Origin: Stomorhina lunata
Lineage: Eukaryota > Arthropoda > Insecta > Diptera > Rhiniidae
Assembly (NCBI GenBank): GCA_933228675.1
Contig: OW121740.1
Coordinates: forward strand, 7,009,442 to 7,073,441
Direction: 5' to 3'
DNA: 64,000 nucleotides
Part shown: positions 24,440 to 35,055 of the stretch, one piece after another
Layout of the letters: every line of letters starts with the position of its first letter
Numbering within the stretch: position 1 is the stretch's first letter
The notes under the pieces: generated by a model
Database searches by the model: none
What the model was told of the DNA's origin: nothing
Seen by the model: the letters and a program-made list of their open reading frames with translations, nothing else
Position numbers and translations under genes: made by a program

Positions 24440-27400
24440 GTAAGTATTCGAATTTAATATTTCCCCTCAAAATTTAAAAACTAAACTTGACTTTCTTACT
24501 TCCTTTAGCCTTCCCACTCACCTTTACAAATGAATTCCATAACGCCACCACCACCTCATGCCAATCGCTCACAATACCAACAGGGTCAAGTTAAATCACG
24601 AAACATGCAAAAGCTCTTGGAAAAAGGTTTCTCCATATCGCCCGATCGCCACAATTCGTCTTCTCTTTTGGGTCACTCAGTGCCCGCTAATCATGGTCTC
24701 CTAATGTCCTCTAATGCTCTGAGTCCCAGCAGTGGCAGCAGTGGTTTTGGTAGTACAAATGGTGCCAATATTAGTTCCGGTTCCACGAATGCCCCTGTGA
24801 TAAGTGTAAATAGTGCTCGCAAACAACAATTCTATCTAGCCAATGAAGCCAATACAATATCCCGGTTATCCTCATCGGCACCCACCCACTTGGGTCCAGC
24901 CGACATTTGGATGCGCCGTGAACCAAGACAGCATTTACTTTCAACCAGTTCCTTGGCTGAAGCCGAATCTTTTTCGTCTTTAAGTACCGCCAGTGTTTTG
25001 TCACCCGATGGCCATGACTATTCGCAAGATGATGACGATTATGCTTCAACTGATTACAATAGCGATCATTATGATGATTTCTCTTCAGATAATGGTTCGG
25101 ATAATGAAGATGATAGTTCTACCATACATGGACGTTCCAATTCTATCAGTGGTTCGCAATTGTCTTCTTCCAAAGGCAAAGAGCGTTTCTTCTGGCAGTA
25201 TAATGTTCAGGCCAAGGGACCCAAAGGCAAGCGTTTGGTATTTCAATCAAAACTGGAGGATCCTCATGTCTTGAATGAGGTCACCGATCCGGTATTTAGT
25301 CCTAATTGTTCTGTTAGAGGCATTAAGGTTTATAAGGTGACTTGTTTGGCTTAACTAAGAACTAAAGAATTTTATTAACTTTTGTTTATTATTTACTCTT
25401 TAGCATAGCGGCAAGGCTCGCAAGGGCGATGGCAATGATTTAACTCCTAATCCTCGTAAATTGAACAACATAGGCAAAGAACTAGATCGCCTAAGTCGCA
25501 CCATTAATGATATGACTCCCGTTTCTGAACTGCCCTTCAATGTAAGACCCAAGTCGCGCAAGGAGAAAAATAAATTGGCCTCTCGTGCCTGTCGTTTGAA
25601 AAAGAAGGCTCAACATGAGGCCAATAAGATAAAGCTTTACGGTTTGGAGATTGAGCATAGTAAGTTTAAATGAGATTCTCTAAAACTATTTGTCTATAAC
25701 TTTTCTTAAACTTTTCAGAACGTTTATTGAACGCTATTAGTGATATTAAACAGAATCTAGCTTATAAGTATCGCAAACAAAATGCAGGTGAAAATTCTGA
25801 GGATGTAGAACAACAGATCGAGAGAATTTATAAACATGCTATAGGTAAGTTGGGTTATGATGGATCTAACATTTTTAACATTTTAAACTTGCACAAAAAT
25901 TCGTAGTAACAAAAAAAAATGTCTTGATTTATAATATTTTAAAAGAAATTCTTAATTTCCATTGAATTTTTAAAAGCCATCATTTGCATTAAATATTAAT
26001 TTAGATTAAAAATTTGTATATATAAAGAATGTGAACCGACTTGGCATAGCAGGTTAGTCATCCTCCTAGCATACCGAGGTCTCAAGTTCGATCCCTGGTC
26101 AGACCCACTTAAAAAAAATAAATTTTCAAAAAAGTGGCGGTTCACCTCATAACTTAGCTAGCCACTGGTTATTGAGTATTTGGCTATGTAAAACTTCTCT
26201 AACATTTGCCATTCGTATTCATTCAATCATAGGCCAAACCCTTTAGAGATTGGTACTATGAGGCAAAACATGAATGAATCATTAAACCGCGATTTAGAAG
26301 CAATCTCAGAATGGGGTCGTGCGAATAGAGTCGATTTTAATGCGCGTAAAACTCAATGTTGTATGCTCACGCATAAACGCACGGCGGATCTTGTTTTTTC
26401 ATCTGTATTAATGGATGGTGAAAATATCGAGGAATCAGATACTCTTGATGTTCTGGGCATGAGAATTCAATGTGATGTCCGGTGGACTGAATACATTTTT
26501 CAAGTGTCGAAAGAAGCATTCAAGTGTCTCGGTTTTTTAAAACGGTGTAAGAGATACTTCACTTCATCTAATCTCATTACTATTTACACCACCTATATCC
26601 GACCGAAAATGGAATACAACTCTCATGTATGGGCCGGTGCTTCAAAGTCTATTTTGGAGCTTCTCGACCGAGTACAAGAGAGGGCGAAGGTGCTTATTGG
26701 TGACAGTAGGGTATCCAACTCTAATGATTCACTGGAACACCGTCGCAATGTGGGTTGTGTCACACTGTTCTATCGTTACTACTTTGGAATGTGCTCTAAT
26801 GAAATCGTAGTCGATTGGCCAGTAGACAGAACAACACACTACAGAGAGAATTCGTTCTTTAGCCGCACAGTTCGTATGTGGAATTTACTTCCCGCAGAAA
26901 TTTTTCCTGCAATATAGGAAAGTTCAAATCAAATGTCCGTAAACACTACTCCATCTATCCACCCTCCCATAACCTATTTTCCTAGTTCCAACACAATGCA
27001 TTGCATAAGTAGGGGTCATCCCCTGAGTGCTGGTCCTAAATTAAAAAAAAAAAAAAGAAAACTTAAAATGTCACGAAACTCAAATCCGTTCGAAATTAAA
27101 TCCATTCCGATCAAAGTGAATAAAACAATCAATATACCTTTAGCTTAGATTTAAAAATTTAATTGATTACACTGATAAAAAGACCCAAAATTACATTAAA
27201 GTTAACCTCAAGTACATTTTTTTCTTCTAAAATTTAAAAGTTTTGAAAAAGTTGTTCTAGTTAGTTTAGCATATCTTGAAGACTAAATGTCTTATTTTAT
27301 TGAAAAACATATTAATGGATTAAGAACAAAATTACCCTTAAGTCGTACAAACACGAGTTTTTTGGGTTATCAACGATTTTGGAGTTATTCATATCGCAAT

Positions 27401-30400
27401 GTCAAGAAATATTTTTTTCTTGCAAAATCGAAAAAATTTTATTTTTAAAAATTTATAAAAAATCAAAAATGTCGAAAGCTTACTAGCGTTACTCGATTAT
27501 TGGTGGTTTTATTAAGAATTAAAAAAAAAAAACTGTCATAAAAAGTCTACTATTTAAAAAAAATTAAGTAAAGGCCACAATTTTCAAAATACTTTCATTA
27601 GCCTTTGCATGAAGTACATATATTTTTCCTACAAGGACAAATACTGCTAAAAATAAACAAAATCGTTTTAAGTTTTGGAGTATCTTCCTAACAATTTTCT
27701 TCCCGGAATACAGTTTTATGTTCCTCAAAGCTCCAATTTGCTTATATCTTTATGAAGTTTGGCACAGACATGTTTTTTGTCAGTGGAACCACTTATATTG
27801 AAATTGACCAAAATCGGTCCTTTATTTCGGGTACCTTCCATAGGTCTTACTTCCCGGAATTGAGATTTTAATCACAAATTTTACTATATTTTCTTCTTCT
27901 TCTTCTGTTATCCTTGACTCCCAGTGGAGCATAGGGCCTCATTATATTTTGATATAATTTAAATAAAATATTGCTTATATAAACAAAAATCACTGTAACA
28001 AATTTTGTTGAAATCGATCCATATTTGACCATAGCTCATATACAAAACCTTCTGACAAAAGCCACTTAACTGCTTCGAAATTCACAAAAACGCTCCTAAT
28101 TCTAAAGATAATGATAATTTTTTGCACACAATAACTTTTGTATAAATTGTAATCCAATTTCTAATTACAAGAAAATCCAATTTCTAATTACAAGAAAATC
28201 GCATCACATTTAATCATGACTTTAATATTACAAAAAAAAAATGTTTCAAAGCGACATAGCCCTTTTCTATCCAAATACAAAAAAAATAATTTATTTTTAT
28301 TTGTAACGGTTTTAATGTACTGCCTGTTGGATTTCTTAAAAAAAAAAAAATGAAGCATATGTGATGCACAGACACTTTTTTTATCATAATCACATATAAT
28401 TCTCAGTTTTATTGTTTTAAATTTGCATGTTCAAAAATTAATGAGAAGCGATGTTTCTGAAGAAGAGATAGGGGTATTTTTTCATATTTGACTTTTTCAT
28501 AATTTTCAAAATCTGACGAAGGAGAAGAAAACTATGCAGAACATTGCAAATTCTAGCTGCATCCAGAATTAAGAAATCAAACTTTAGTTAAATTTGTAGT
28601 AATTTTTAATAAACAAAAGTGAACTCATTATTTTTTGGTTATAAAAAGAAGGGCATCTTTATTTCTACAAAACTTCTAAAATAAAATAGATATGTGGGTA
28701 CATGACACTATATAAAATAATGGTTTTTCAACACTTTTAGTTTCTCTAATTCATTATTTGTCTAATCTGGGTACATCTCAAGCGTTTCAAAACGACTTTT
28801 TATGCATCAAATGTGATACATTGGACAGGGAAAGGATTAAATATAGTTTTATTCGCTGTTTTCATTAAAAAATGTTATGAATTCTCTATTTTGTTTCTAT
28901 AGAAAAAGAAAAACGAATTTTTTTCTTGAAATGACACCTCTTTCTTTTTTCAATGAGGAATTGAATTTATGTGTCTTTCTTTGTTTTTTCATTATTCAAA
29001 TAATATCTTTAATTAGAGTTATTTTTTGAAACAAAGATAGAGTAACTGATTTGAAATGGGTTCAATTTTGAAGGGAATTTGTAATATGCCTTTATATTCT
29101 GTGATTTTCAACAAAATCGAACAACCTGCTCCTAATGGGTGTTTTTTTTAGAGGTATAGAACTTCGAATTGAAATAAAACACAAGAAAATCGTTTTAATG
29201 TCCATCAATTTGGCTTTATTGGAAGGATAATTTTATGCCATTAATGTTTAAATATGATTTCGTGGCCGCCGCGGCTGGCTCGAATAAAGCCAATTCTACA
29301 GGTTCAATTTTCAACAACTTTTTCGAGCATATGGAGCCGTATGTTGGCAATAACGCCACGAATGTTGGCTTCCAAGTCCCCTAACGTTTCTGGTTTGTTG
29401 GCGTAGACGAGCGCCTTCACATATCCCCAAAGAAAATAATCCAGTGGTGTCAAATCGCACGATCTTGGTGGCCAATTGACCAATTTGCGATGAAAATCAG
29501 CATCGAGATCAATCTCATTTTCGGCCCATACACCAAAATCACGACGCATTGCATGGTCTCGCGGCTTCAATACTTACACAAGCTGGATCTTGTAAGGTCG
29601 CAAGCCAAGATCTTTGCGCAAAATCTTCCATAAAGTTGATGGACAAAGCTCCAATTGCTGTGCACGGTGGCGAATCGATTCATTCGGGTCCTCTTCAACA
29701 CTTTGCTCTACAGCGGCAATTGTTTCTTCGGTGCGCACTGTTCGACGTCGCTGCGGATGCGTATAATCACATAGAGTAAACGTAGTGCGAAAAAGATCCA
29801 TGGTTAACCGAATTAATTGCTCTGATGGACGATTATGTCGACCATAAAATGGACGGAACTTGCGGTAAACTTCGCGAACTGAACCATTATTTTCGAAATA
29901 AATTTGCACGATTTGCAAGCGTTGTTCTTTTGTCAACCTGTTCATGATGAAATGGCAAACCAAACTAAATATTAATCACTTGACAGCTGACAAAATGGCC
30001 GCCAGTTAAAAAAGTGATGCCAACTTAAAGTTCTATACCTCAATAAAAAACGCCCGATATTATAAAAATTCCCGGTGGGTTCAATTCCCCGTAAGCATAT
30101 TTTACATGAATATTAATTCTGCTATTATAAATTAAGAGAATAATTTTATGTGAAAGAAAAATTATTTTTTAATCTATTTTAATAAGGGGAAAGTGAAAAT
30201 TTTTCTCCTCAGATTTTATTTATATAATAGGGGAACAGGAAATAGTGTAAAAATTCTCTGGGAATTGTTATTTAAAGTTTGGCTGATGATAAAACCAATG
30301 GATCTATTTTTTTCAAAAATTGCACATTTTATTTTTTGTTTTTTAAATCAACCAATTTAAAGTCAAATTAAAATTCGATCACTTTAAAATTTTTTTTTTA

Positions 30401-30627
30401 TGTATAAAAAAGTAAAGTAGTGATCAAATGTTGAATTTTGTTGACCAGTGATTAAATTATTCTTCTTCCGATATTGTACTTAAATTATATCACTAAACAT
30501 TACTTCCCTCTTTTTTCCAGGAGGTTTAGCTATTGCTGGCGGTAGCACCGATTTTGTAAATAAAGTTTTGGAAAATGTTAAGAATGGTCAACCAAGCGGT
30601 GGCCTCGAGGAGCTCAGAAACACATAA
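23006..30627 (+). CDS. REPTOR: REPTOR, CREBRF-family bZIP transcription factor (5 coding exons)
   Basis: Joined exons 23006-24439, 24509-25336, 25404-25659, 25719-25844 and 30521-30627 give 2751 nt, 916 aa plus stop, with all junctions GT-AG and in frame. Seen: a Ser/Asn/Gly/Gln-rich N-terminal two thirds with glutamine tracts (about 136-173), an acidic Asp/Ser stretch (about 650-682), a conserved block beginning [16 protein letters not shown] (703 onward), [12 protein letters not shown] (from 755), and a bZIP basic region [17 protein letters not shown] (806-822) followed by a weak leucine zipper. This order is that of CREBRF/REPTOR. In Drosophila, REPTOR is held in the cytoplasm by TORC1 phosphorylation and, when TORC1 is off, enters the nucleus and partners REPTOR-BP; this is family knowledge. 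The start is the first Met after in-frame stops, context ACAATGA. Confidence 0.93.
24509..25336 (+). CDS. REPTOR: REPTOR coding exon 2 (acidic stretch and conserved FFWQY block)
   Basis: 276 codons between TTTAG (acceptor) and AAG/GTGACT (donor), phase 0 on both sides; intron 1 is only 69 bp. It contains [16 protein letters not shown], a Ser-rich part with [11 protein letters not shown] (possible phosphorylation sites, inference), the acidic run, and the FFWQY block ending VRGIKVYK. Confidence 0.92.
25404..25659 (+). CDS. REPTOR: REPTOR coding exon 3 (basic region)
   Basis: 256 nt, from [10 protein letters not shown] to the start of the zipper, ending one base into a codon at a GTAAGT donor. 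It holds the DNA-contact signature N-x2-A-S-R-x-C-R (N810 to R818), typical of CREB-like bZIP proteins. Confidence 0.94.
25719..25844 (+). CDS. REPTOR: REPTOR coding exon 4 (leucine zipper)
   Basis: 126 nt after a TTTTCAG acceptor. The split codon joins to give [16 protein letters not shown], the zipper continuation. Heptad positions L835, L842 and I849 fit a coiled coil, but later heptads are polar, so the zipper is short. It ends at ATAG/GTAAGT. Confidence 0.92.
26033..26228 (+). mobile_element. tRNA-related SINE-like sequence
   Basis: TGGCATAGCAGG matches the Pol III A box consensus, and AGTTCGATCCC, about 40 bases later, matches the B box except for the first base. A 7-bp acceptor stem cannot be formed, so it is not a working tRNA gene. 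GTGAACCG at the start and CGGTTCAC near 26144 are complementary. A SINE head is the best reading; a tRNA pseudogene is the alternative. Confidence 0.55.
26230..27062 (+). pseudogene. 5'-truncated LINE, C-terminal reverse transcriptase part
   Basis: A 219-codon open frame (26258-26917) starts inside the RT ORF at [15 protein letters not shown] and runs through [22 protein letters not shown], a [13 protein letters not shown] segment, [34 protein letters not shown] and [16 protein letters not shown] to [15 protein letters not shown]. One frameshift near 26915 disrupts the last residues, which continue as [12 protein letters not shown] 3' untranslated part and an A-run near 27042-27056 mark the 3' end. 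Upstream domains (endonuclease, RT core with the catalytic DD) are absent, as usual for 5' truncation. Confidence 0.9.
27240..27490. repeat. Dispersed repeat, copy 1 of 3
   Basis: Blocks such as AATGGATTAAGAACAAAATT and CCCTTAAGTCGTACAAACAC recur with changes at 39850-40075 and 46490-46740. No coding capacity. Shared edges with the ~0.8-kb dispersed family suggest they may be parts of one larger element. Confidence 0.6.
27750..28110 (+). mobile_element. Partial copy of the ~0.8-kb dispersed family
   Basis: GAAATTGACCAAAATCGGTC and CACTTCCCGGAATTGA-like text matches 7040-7110, followed by the CATAGCTC...ACAAA segment matching 7215-7240. It is interrupted at 27890-27942 by a short LINE tail. 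Confidence 0.65.
27888..27945 (-). mobile_element. Extreme 5'-truncated LINE 3' end
   Basis: CTCCCAGTGGAGCATAGG (reverse strand, encoding the terminal LCSTGSHE-type residues) with a TTCTTCTTCTTC run on the far side equals the tail of the LINE at 32728-33060. Only about 50 bp remain, inserted in another repeat. Confidence 0.6.
29135..30057 (-). mobile_element. Internally deleted Tc1/mariner-superfamily transposon
   Basis: Termini ATGGGTGTTTTTTTTAGAGG and, inverted, TCGGGCGTTTTTTATTGAGG both continue into TATAGAACTT; TA flanks each side (29133-29134, 30058-30059). The - strand codes a transposase N-terminus with helix-turn-helix character ([15 protein letters not shown] to [16 protein letters not shown], 29963-29574) and a C-terminus with [20 protein letters not shown] (29570-29304). 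Between LDADFHRK and LVNWPPRS the central catalytic part is missing, including the first Asp region, so it is non-autonomous; one stop/frame change joins the halves. Confidence 0.9.
30521..30627 (+). CDS. REPTOR: REPTOR coding exon 5 (C-terminus)
   Basis: 107 nt; two bases complete the glycine codon split by the intron. It encodes [20 protein letters not shown] and the end GGLEELRNT, then TAA at 30625-30627. The [19 protein letters not shown] region is short and conserved-looking, with no known catalytic role. Confidence 0.9.
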
Positions 30628-32130
30628 ATATTTCAAGAAAACGAAACAAAAAAAAAATAAAACTAAAGAGGCAAAAATATATATTTTCTAAAAATATAAA
30701 TGAAAAAAAAAACCTAAAAAATACAAAGATAATTTAAAATGGAGACAAAAGGAAAGAAGCAGAAAAGTTGAATAAAATGAAACAAGTAAGGATTAAAATT
30801 AAAATCTATGTACAACTAAAAGGAAAAATCATAATATAAATAATATAAACATTTTTGTAAAATGCTACCAGTTTTACCTGTTTTTATTATAAAGAGAAAA
30901 AATTTTCAAATATTTTATAATTAATTTTTATTCATTATTTACTGTTTAAATTTCTATGATTTTAAGCATTTGTTTTGTTAAGTTAAGTTTTTTTTTAAAT
31001 AATTCAATGATTTTAGATGATTTGAGATAAAACAATTTAATTAAAATTATATTTTTTGTAATAAATGATTTTTTGAAATCTTTTAAGTAAATTTTTCTGT
31101 TAAATGTTTTGTTACTGGTAAACAAGACTTTATCTTCTTAATTGATTTATTAAGTTTATTTTTCAAAATATTTTTTAACTATTTAACTGTAAACTATAAA
31201 TATTTATATTTTAAAACTTTTTTAATTCTTAAAATCCTGCAACAAAATGAAAATGTTAAAGGTTTTCAAAACATTTTTTTTCGAAAGAAAGAAAAAATTG
31301 AACTTATAATTATTGTAAAACGCACTAAATGTTTCTTTTATCTAAAAAAATGTATAATAAATAGTTATTATAAAATCAAATATATTCTATAAAAAATGTT
31401 AAAAGAAAACCATTAAAATACTTATATCTAAATGTTTATATATTATATAAAAAAAACTTTTAATTTAATTATTATGTATAAAAAGAAAAGATTTTGCAAA
31501 ATATTTAACGAAAAGAAACAAACATTTATTGAAATACATATTTTTACAAGGTGATATAATTTTTAATTTTTTTTTTTTTTTTTCTATTATTTTTAAGTTT
31601 AAAATATTATTTCTTTATACTTATTTTATGATTATTTTTTTAAGAACAAAAAAAAATACATAAACTTATTTTACATTATTATACTATATATTTTTTCTAA
31701 ATAAACAAACCAATATTTAATACGTAAATATCAAAGGAAAAACTAAAAAAAACAACCCTATTATTTTATTTGATTTTTTTTATAATATTTTCTAATGAGT
31801 TCTATTTTGATTTGGTTTTTATTAAGAATTCATTCCTTCAAAGCTGCGTATCAAAGTTTTTAAAAACCAAATCGGTTCTGTTTTGGTTCAGTTTTAGTTA
31901 AATTATAGTTTCAAATTCAGTTCCAGTTCAATGCTAAATAAGTTTAAGGTTCAGTTTTTAATCACTTCTATTTTAAGTTGTAGTTCAGTTCTTATTTTAT
32001 TATGAATCAGTTCCAGTTCAGTTTTAAATTAAAATTCAATGTATATCACTCTAGAACTCAAAAATACGGTATATATTTAGTCCTTTAATTCCTTGTGAAA
32101 CATAGGAATTCAACAAATATTTTTCATGTA
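30628..32130 (+). other. REPTOR 3' UTR and downstream AT-rich DNA
   Basis: AATAAA hexamers occur at 30656, 30771 and 31060; the one at 30771, about 145 nt after the stop, is a plausible poly(A) signal, but the AT bias makes each weak evidence. From about 31800 the DNA becomes a GGTTCAGTTTTAGTT-type repeat (reverse strand of the CTAGAACTGAAC family). Confidence 0.5.
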
Positions 32131-32139
32131 TGTTTTTCG

Positions 32140-32520
32140 GTAGCCATCACTCCGAATTTCCGCAACTTAGTTTGACGTCTCCCCTAGTTTGCAGGTCTTT
32201 CAGACCTTCTGGAACCTTAAGGATTATATGCTATAGCTTGACGATTTATATCAGCAGCCGGCTTTCTTACTGTATGTCCTAGCCAATTATATTTCGGAGT
32301 GCAAATACTTGTTTGTAACGGCTTTTGATCGTTGCGCAACCATAGATCTTAATTTGAAATTATAACCGGCCAGAAACTTTTAAGAATGAGCTAGAAGCAT
32401 CGATTGACAAATACTTGTATTATGCTCATCTCTTGACTCGAAATACTCCATGTCTTACAAACAAATAGGATCACGTATTTAACATTGGTGTTAAAAAATT
32501 TGATGTTTAAAGATAGTCGA
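32140..32520 (-). pseudogene. LINE reverse transcriptase C-terminal fragment
   Basis: The - strand reads CKTWSISSQEMSIIQVFVNR, then YNWLGHTVRKPAADINRQA and a basic tail with stops. This is the C-terminal region downstream of the RT core in endonuclease-type LINEs. It is a second, separate copy beside the one at 32728-33060. Confidence 0.75.
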
Positions 32521-32525
32521 GATAT

Positions 32526-32641
32526 TTTGAGGGGGGTTACTCCGTATTTCGATTCGAAAATAAAATTTTTCGAATTTGTATGCTTAAAGCATTGGGTTTC
32601 GAAAACATTTTCTTTCGAATCGAAATACGGAGTAACCCCCG
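32526..32641. mobile_element. MITE with 28-bp inverted repeats
   Basis: GGGGGTTACTCCGTATTTCG and its inverted copy CGAAATACGGAGTAACCCCC bound a 116-bp palindromic segment, with the match continuing inward through ATTCGAAA. GAG flanks both sides and may be a 3-bp target duplication. It lies at the edge of LINE sequence. Confidence 0.8.
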
Positions 32642-32727
32642 AGAGAATTCCAGAACTTATTGAGATTACCAAAAACATGCTTTGCTTTGTAAATCTATTT
32701 TGGATATATTTTCTGCTTCTTCTTCTG

Positions 32728-33060
32728 TTATTCATGACTCCCAGTGGAGCATAGGTCCTCAACCATCCTTTTATATCGAACTCTATTGCGAGATTCTATT
32801 CCATGAATAGTTTGCTGCTTGCAACTCCTTATTAATTGACCTTCTCCACGTTCTAACAGGTGCACCAACAGGACGGCCGCTTCAATGTGGATCCCAACGA
32901 AGCGCTTGCCGAGCAATGTTGGTATTTGGCCTTCGAAGCTTGTGGCCTATCCACCACCTTTTCCGTTGACATACTTCTACAAAAGCAAGGATTGGGTTTG
33001 TCACGTTTAGTAGATCTTCACTTTTCTGCTGCCAACGCTTTTTAAGATTATACTCCCTAG
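32728..33060 (-). pseudogene. LINE 3' end, second copy
   Basis: The - strand reads KRWWIGHKLRRPNTNIARQA, RWDPH, RPVGAPVRTWRRSINKEL and, after a frame shift, RVRYKRMVEDLCSTGSHE with a stop: the complete C-terminus of the same LINE type. A GAAGAAGAAG run follows the ORF on the - strand. Only the last ~110 codons remain. Confidence 0.8.
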
Positions 33061-33119
33061 GTAACAGAAAGTTTCATCGCTATTCAACCGACTGCTCCAC
33101 AATAAACCCTAAGCTGTTG

Positions 33120-33440
33120 ATTTGTTCAATACAAGTCAAAAATACGAAGCCAGGTCAATAAGTCCGCGTCCTTTTGGTAAAAACACAGCTTCCGAAAAAT
33201 AAGATTTGTATAGGTTATAAAAATAGGCATTTTTTGTAACATGATTTCCTCGTTGGACTCTGATTCAAGTTTGGCAACAAGAATTAGTCAGTCGGGTCTA
33301 AAACTTTAGAATATGATGGATGAAGGAGCAATTCATAGCCCAATTCATGGTTTTTGCCACTGAAAATTGTTTATGTGTTCAACATGGCATTTTCCATGTG
33401 AAAAATGTGTTTTCCTTGGCTAAATGCGGTCGTTTTTTTT
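33120..33440 (-). pseudogene. Mariner transposase C-terminal remnant
   Basis: Broken - strand frames give RPHLAKENTFFTW, ELGYELLLHPSYSKVLDPTD (the region around the last catalytic Asp), FLLPNLNQS, and AYFYNLYKSYFSEAVFLPKG near the end. It differs from the 13-kb and 18-kb mariners, so it is a third mariner lineage. Many stops. Confidence 0.75.
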
Positions 33441-33444
33441 TCAC

Positions 33445-34480
33445 AATTTCTCATTGAATGGACAAAATAAGTTGATTGATTGTTTTCCCTTTTAAAGGTA
33501 GTCAATTTAAATTATACCTCATGCCTTTAAAAAACCGGTCGACATGTCTTAGAAAACCTACCTTTACTTTCTTTCGCACCGATTTACCCCGAAAAACCCA
33601 CAGTTTTGCCGGTGTGTTGTTGTAACTAACATTATTGGTAATATCGCAGAAGTAGCAGTCCTTGGTCGGAATCTTAACAATTCTGACTTGTAATCAAAAA
33701 AATCAAAAAAATATGTTATTTTTGTTCTCCTAAATCAGGGCGCTCCTTAAATCCAGTACCAAATGACGCGCCGCTTCAACAGTGTTAGTCCATAGGGAAT
33801 CAGGAGTTAGGAGGTTCTGGGTAGTGTGTGAACTTTCTCCACAAGCAATCAGAAAAAGTAGCCCATATTGCTGCTGAAGAACGCCAAACAGAAGAGAGAA
33901 ATTGTCAAATAATTTCGTTTGTGGTTGTGGTTGCGGCAGCCATCTTACGAAAGGCTTTCTTATATCCAAGTGATTATTTAAAATTGAAACTAGAAAGCAA
34001 TGTGGGATGTCGTCTATAGTGTCCATAATCTCTTCCACTTTTCCGATTTCCGATCGGCTAAAATCTTATTGTGAATTATTTCAATTGTTTCGGATGTAGA
34101 GACCTCAACTGAGTGTCAGAATTGTCAGTCAGTGATTGTGCGGCCATATCGAAATTCAGAATCTCTACAAGTCCATACATTTATCAAGTACGGACTTAGC
34201 TCAACTTATTTCATTTTCTTCTCAAATCCTGAGGTTGTTTGCTATATAGGGTTGCCAAATTCAAACTAAATGACGCAGCTACTTTAAATTTAGACAGGAG
34301 TTAGTTGACAGTTATATATGATTCAAGTGATTTCTAGTTTAGGCTATATTTTTGATTCTAATTGAGGTTCTAGTTCAGGTTCTTGTTCAGGTCCGAGCTC
34401 AGTTCTATGGGTATTTTAAAAAACTTTTGGATTAAATTTAAAAAAAAGATACAATTTATATAAATGTATGATCTTTATAA
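33445..34480. other. Repeat-like DNA with an unassigned 102-codon frame
   Basis: A - strand frame at 34038-33730 (start MEEIMDTIDDIPHCF, Q/P run QPQPQ) overlaps a + strand frame. Base composition here is higher in GC than the surroundings, as in transposon-derived segments. I do not recognise the product and would not call it a gene. Confidence 0.3.
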
Positions 34481-34492
34481 TTTAATGTTTAA

Positions 34493-35055
34493 CCCTCTGC
34501 GACTGACGTGTTATAGTTCTCACAGAACTAATGACGTGGTAGACTATCAGACACCATTTCCATGGCTAATATTTTCCAAGATCGGTTTTTGAAAACTAAT
34601 AAAACCATTTTTGGTTTATCGTTTATGAGTGTTGGTCATTATTTACAATTTTTTTTAATCCGAATCGAAAATTCGTATTACACATCGTCGTGCGGGAGTT
34701 TATGTGCTCTATACGCCAAAAATGCATTTTGAGAAAATCGATCTTGAAGTTTCAACTTATTTTTTTCTAAAAAAAACTAAACGATAGAATTTTGAGATTT
34801 TTATACCAAAAAATCTGTTTCGAAGGATATAATACAAAACATGCACTATTTATCTTAGAAACTAGACGAGATAGCCGGATTGCAGATTTGAAAAATTTAG
34901 GGTCGAAAACCTAAAGTGTCATCCTTAACTCAAAATGTGTAAAATGGCGGATAGAATACTAAACTCCCGTTATTTATTGGCTTGACATTAATTTTCTGTT
35001 CAAAAATTATACTCTATTGAGGTCTGCTATGGGTATACACATCAGTCGCAATGGG
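34493..35055. mobile_element. piggyBac-like non-autonomous element
   Basis: CCCTCTGCGACTGACGTGT at the left and, inverted, CCCATTGCGACTGATGTGT at the right; TTAA abuts both ends (34489-34492 and 35056-35059). TTAA target sites with CCC/GGG termini are the hallmark of piggyBac. No transposase. A separate MITE is nested at 34680-34990. Confidence 0.8.
34680..34990. mobile_element. Degenerate MITE copy nested in the piggyBac-like element
   Basis: It starts with CATCGTCGTGCGGGAGTTTA and matches the MITE at 59223-59512 along its length in inverted orientation, for example AATTTAGGGTCGAAAACCTA. The right terminal repeat is worn. Confidence 0.7.

Larger units (their letters stand above)
25845..30520 (+). 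other. REPTOR: REPTOR last intron (4.7 kb, transposon-filled)
   Basis: The donor GTAAGTTGG at 25845 pairs with the acceptor TTTTTTCCAG ending at 30520. The other introns are 59-69 bp, so this one has grown by insertion: SINE-like sequence, a LINE fragment, dispersed-repeat fragments and a Tc1/mariner-type element. The remaining bases are AT-rich without recognisable genes. Confidence 0.85.

Noticed and set aside
23017..25049. Antisense and alternative frames of up to 112 codons inside REPTOR exons
   Set aside because: They arise from CAG/CAA and Ser/Asn-rich codon bias of the real exon; the sense frame matches REPTOR and has splice sites.
26035..26110. Functional tRNA gene
   Set aside because: A and B boxes are present, but the acceptor stem does not pair.
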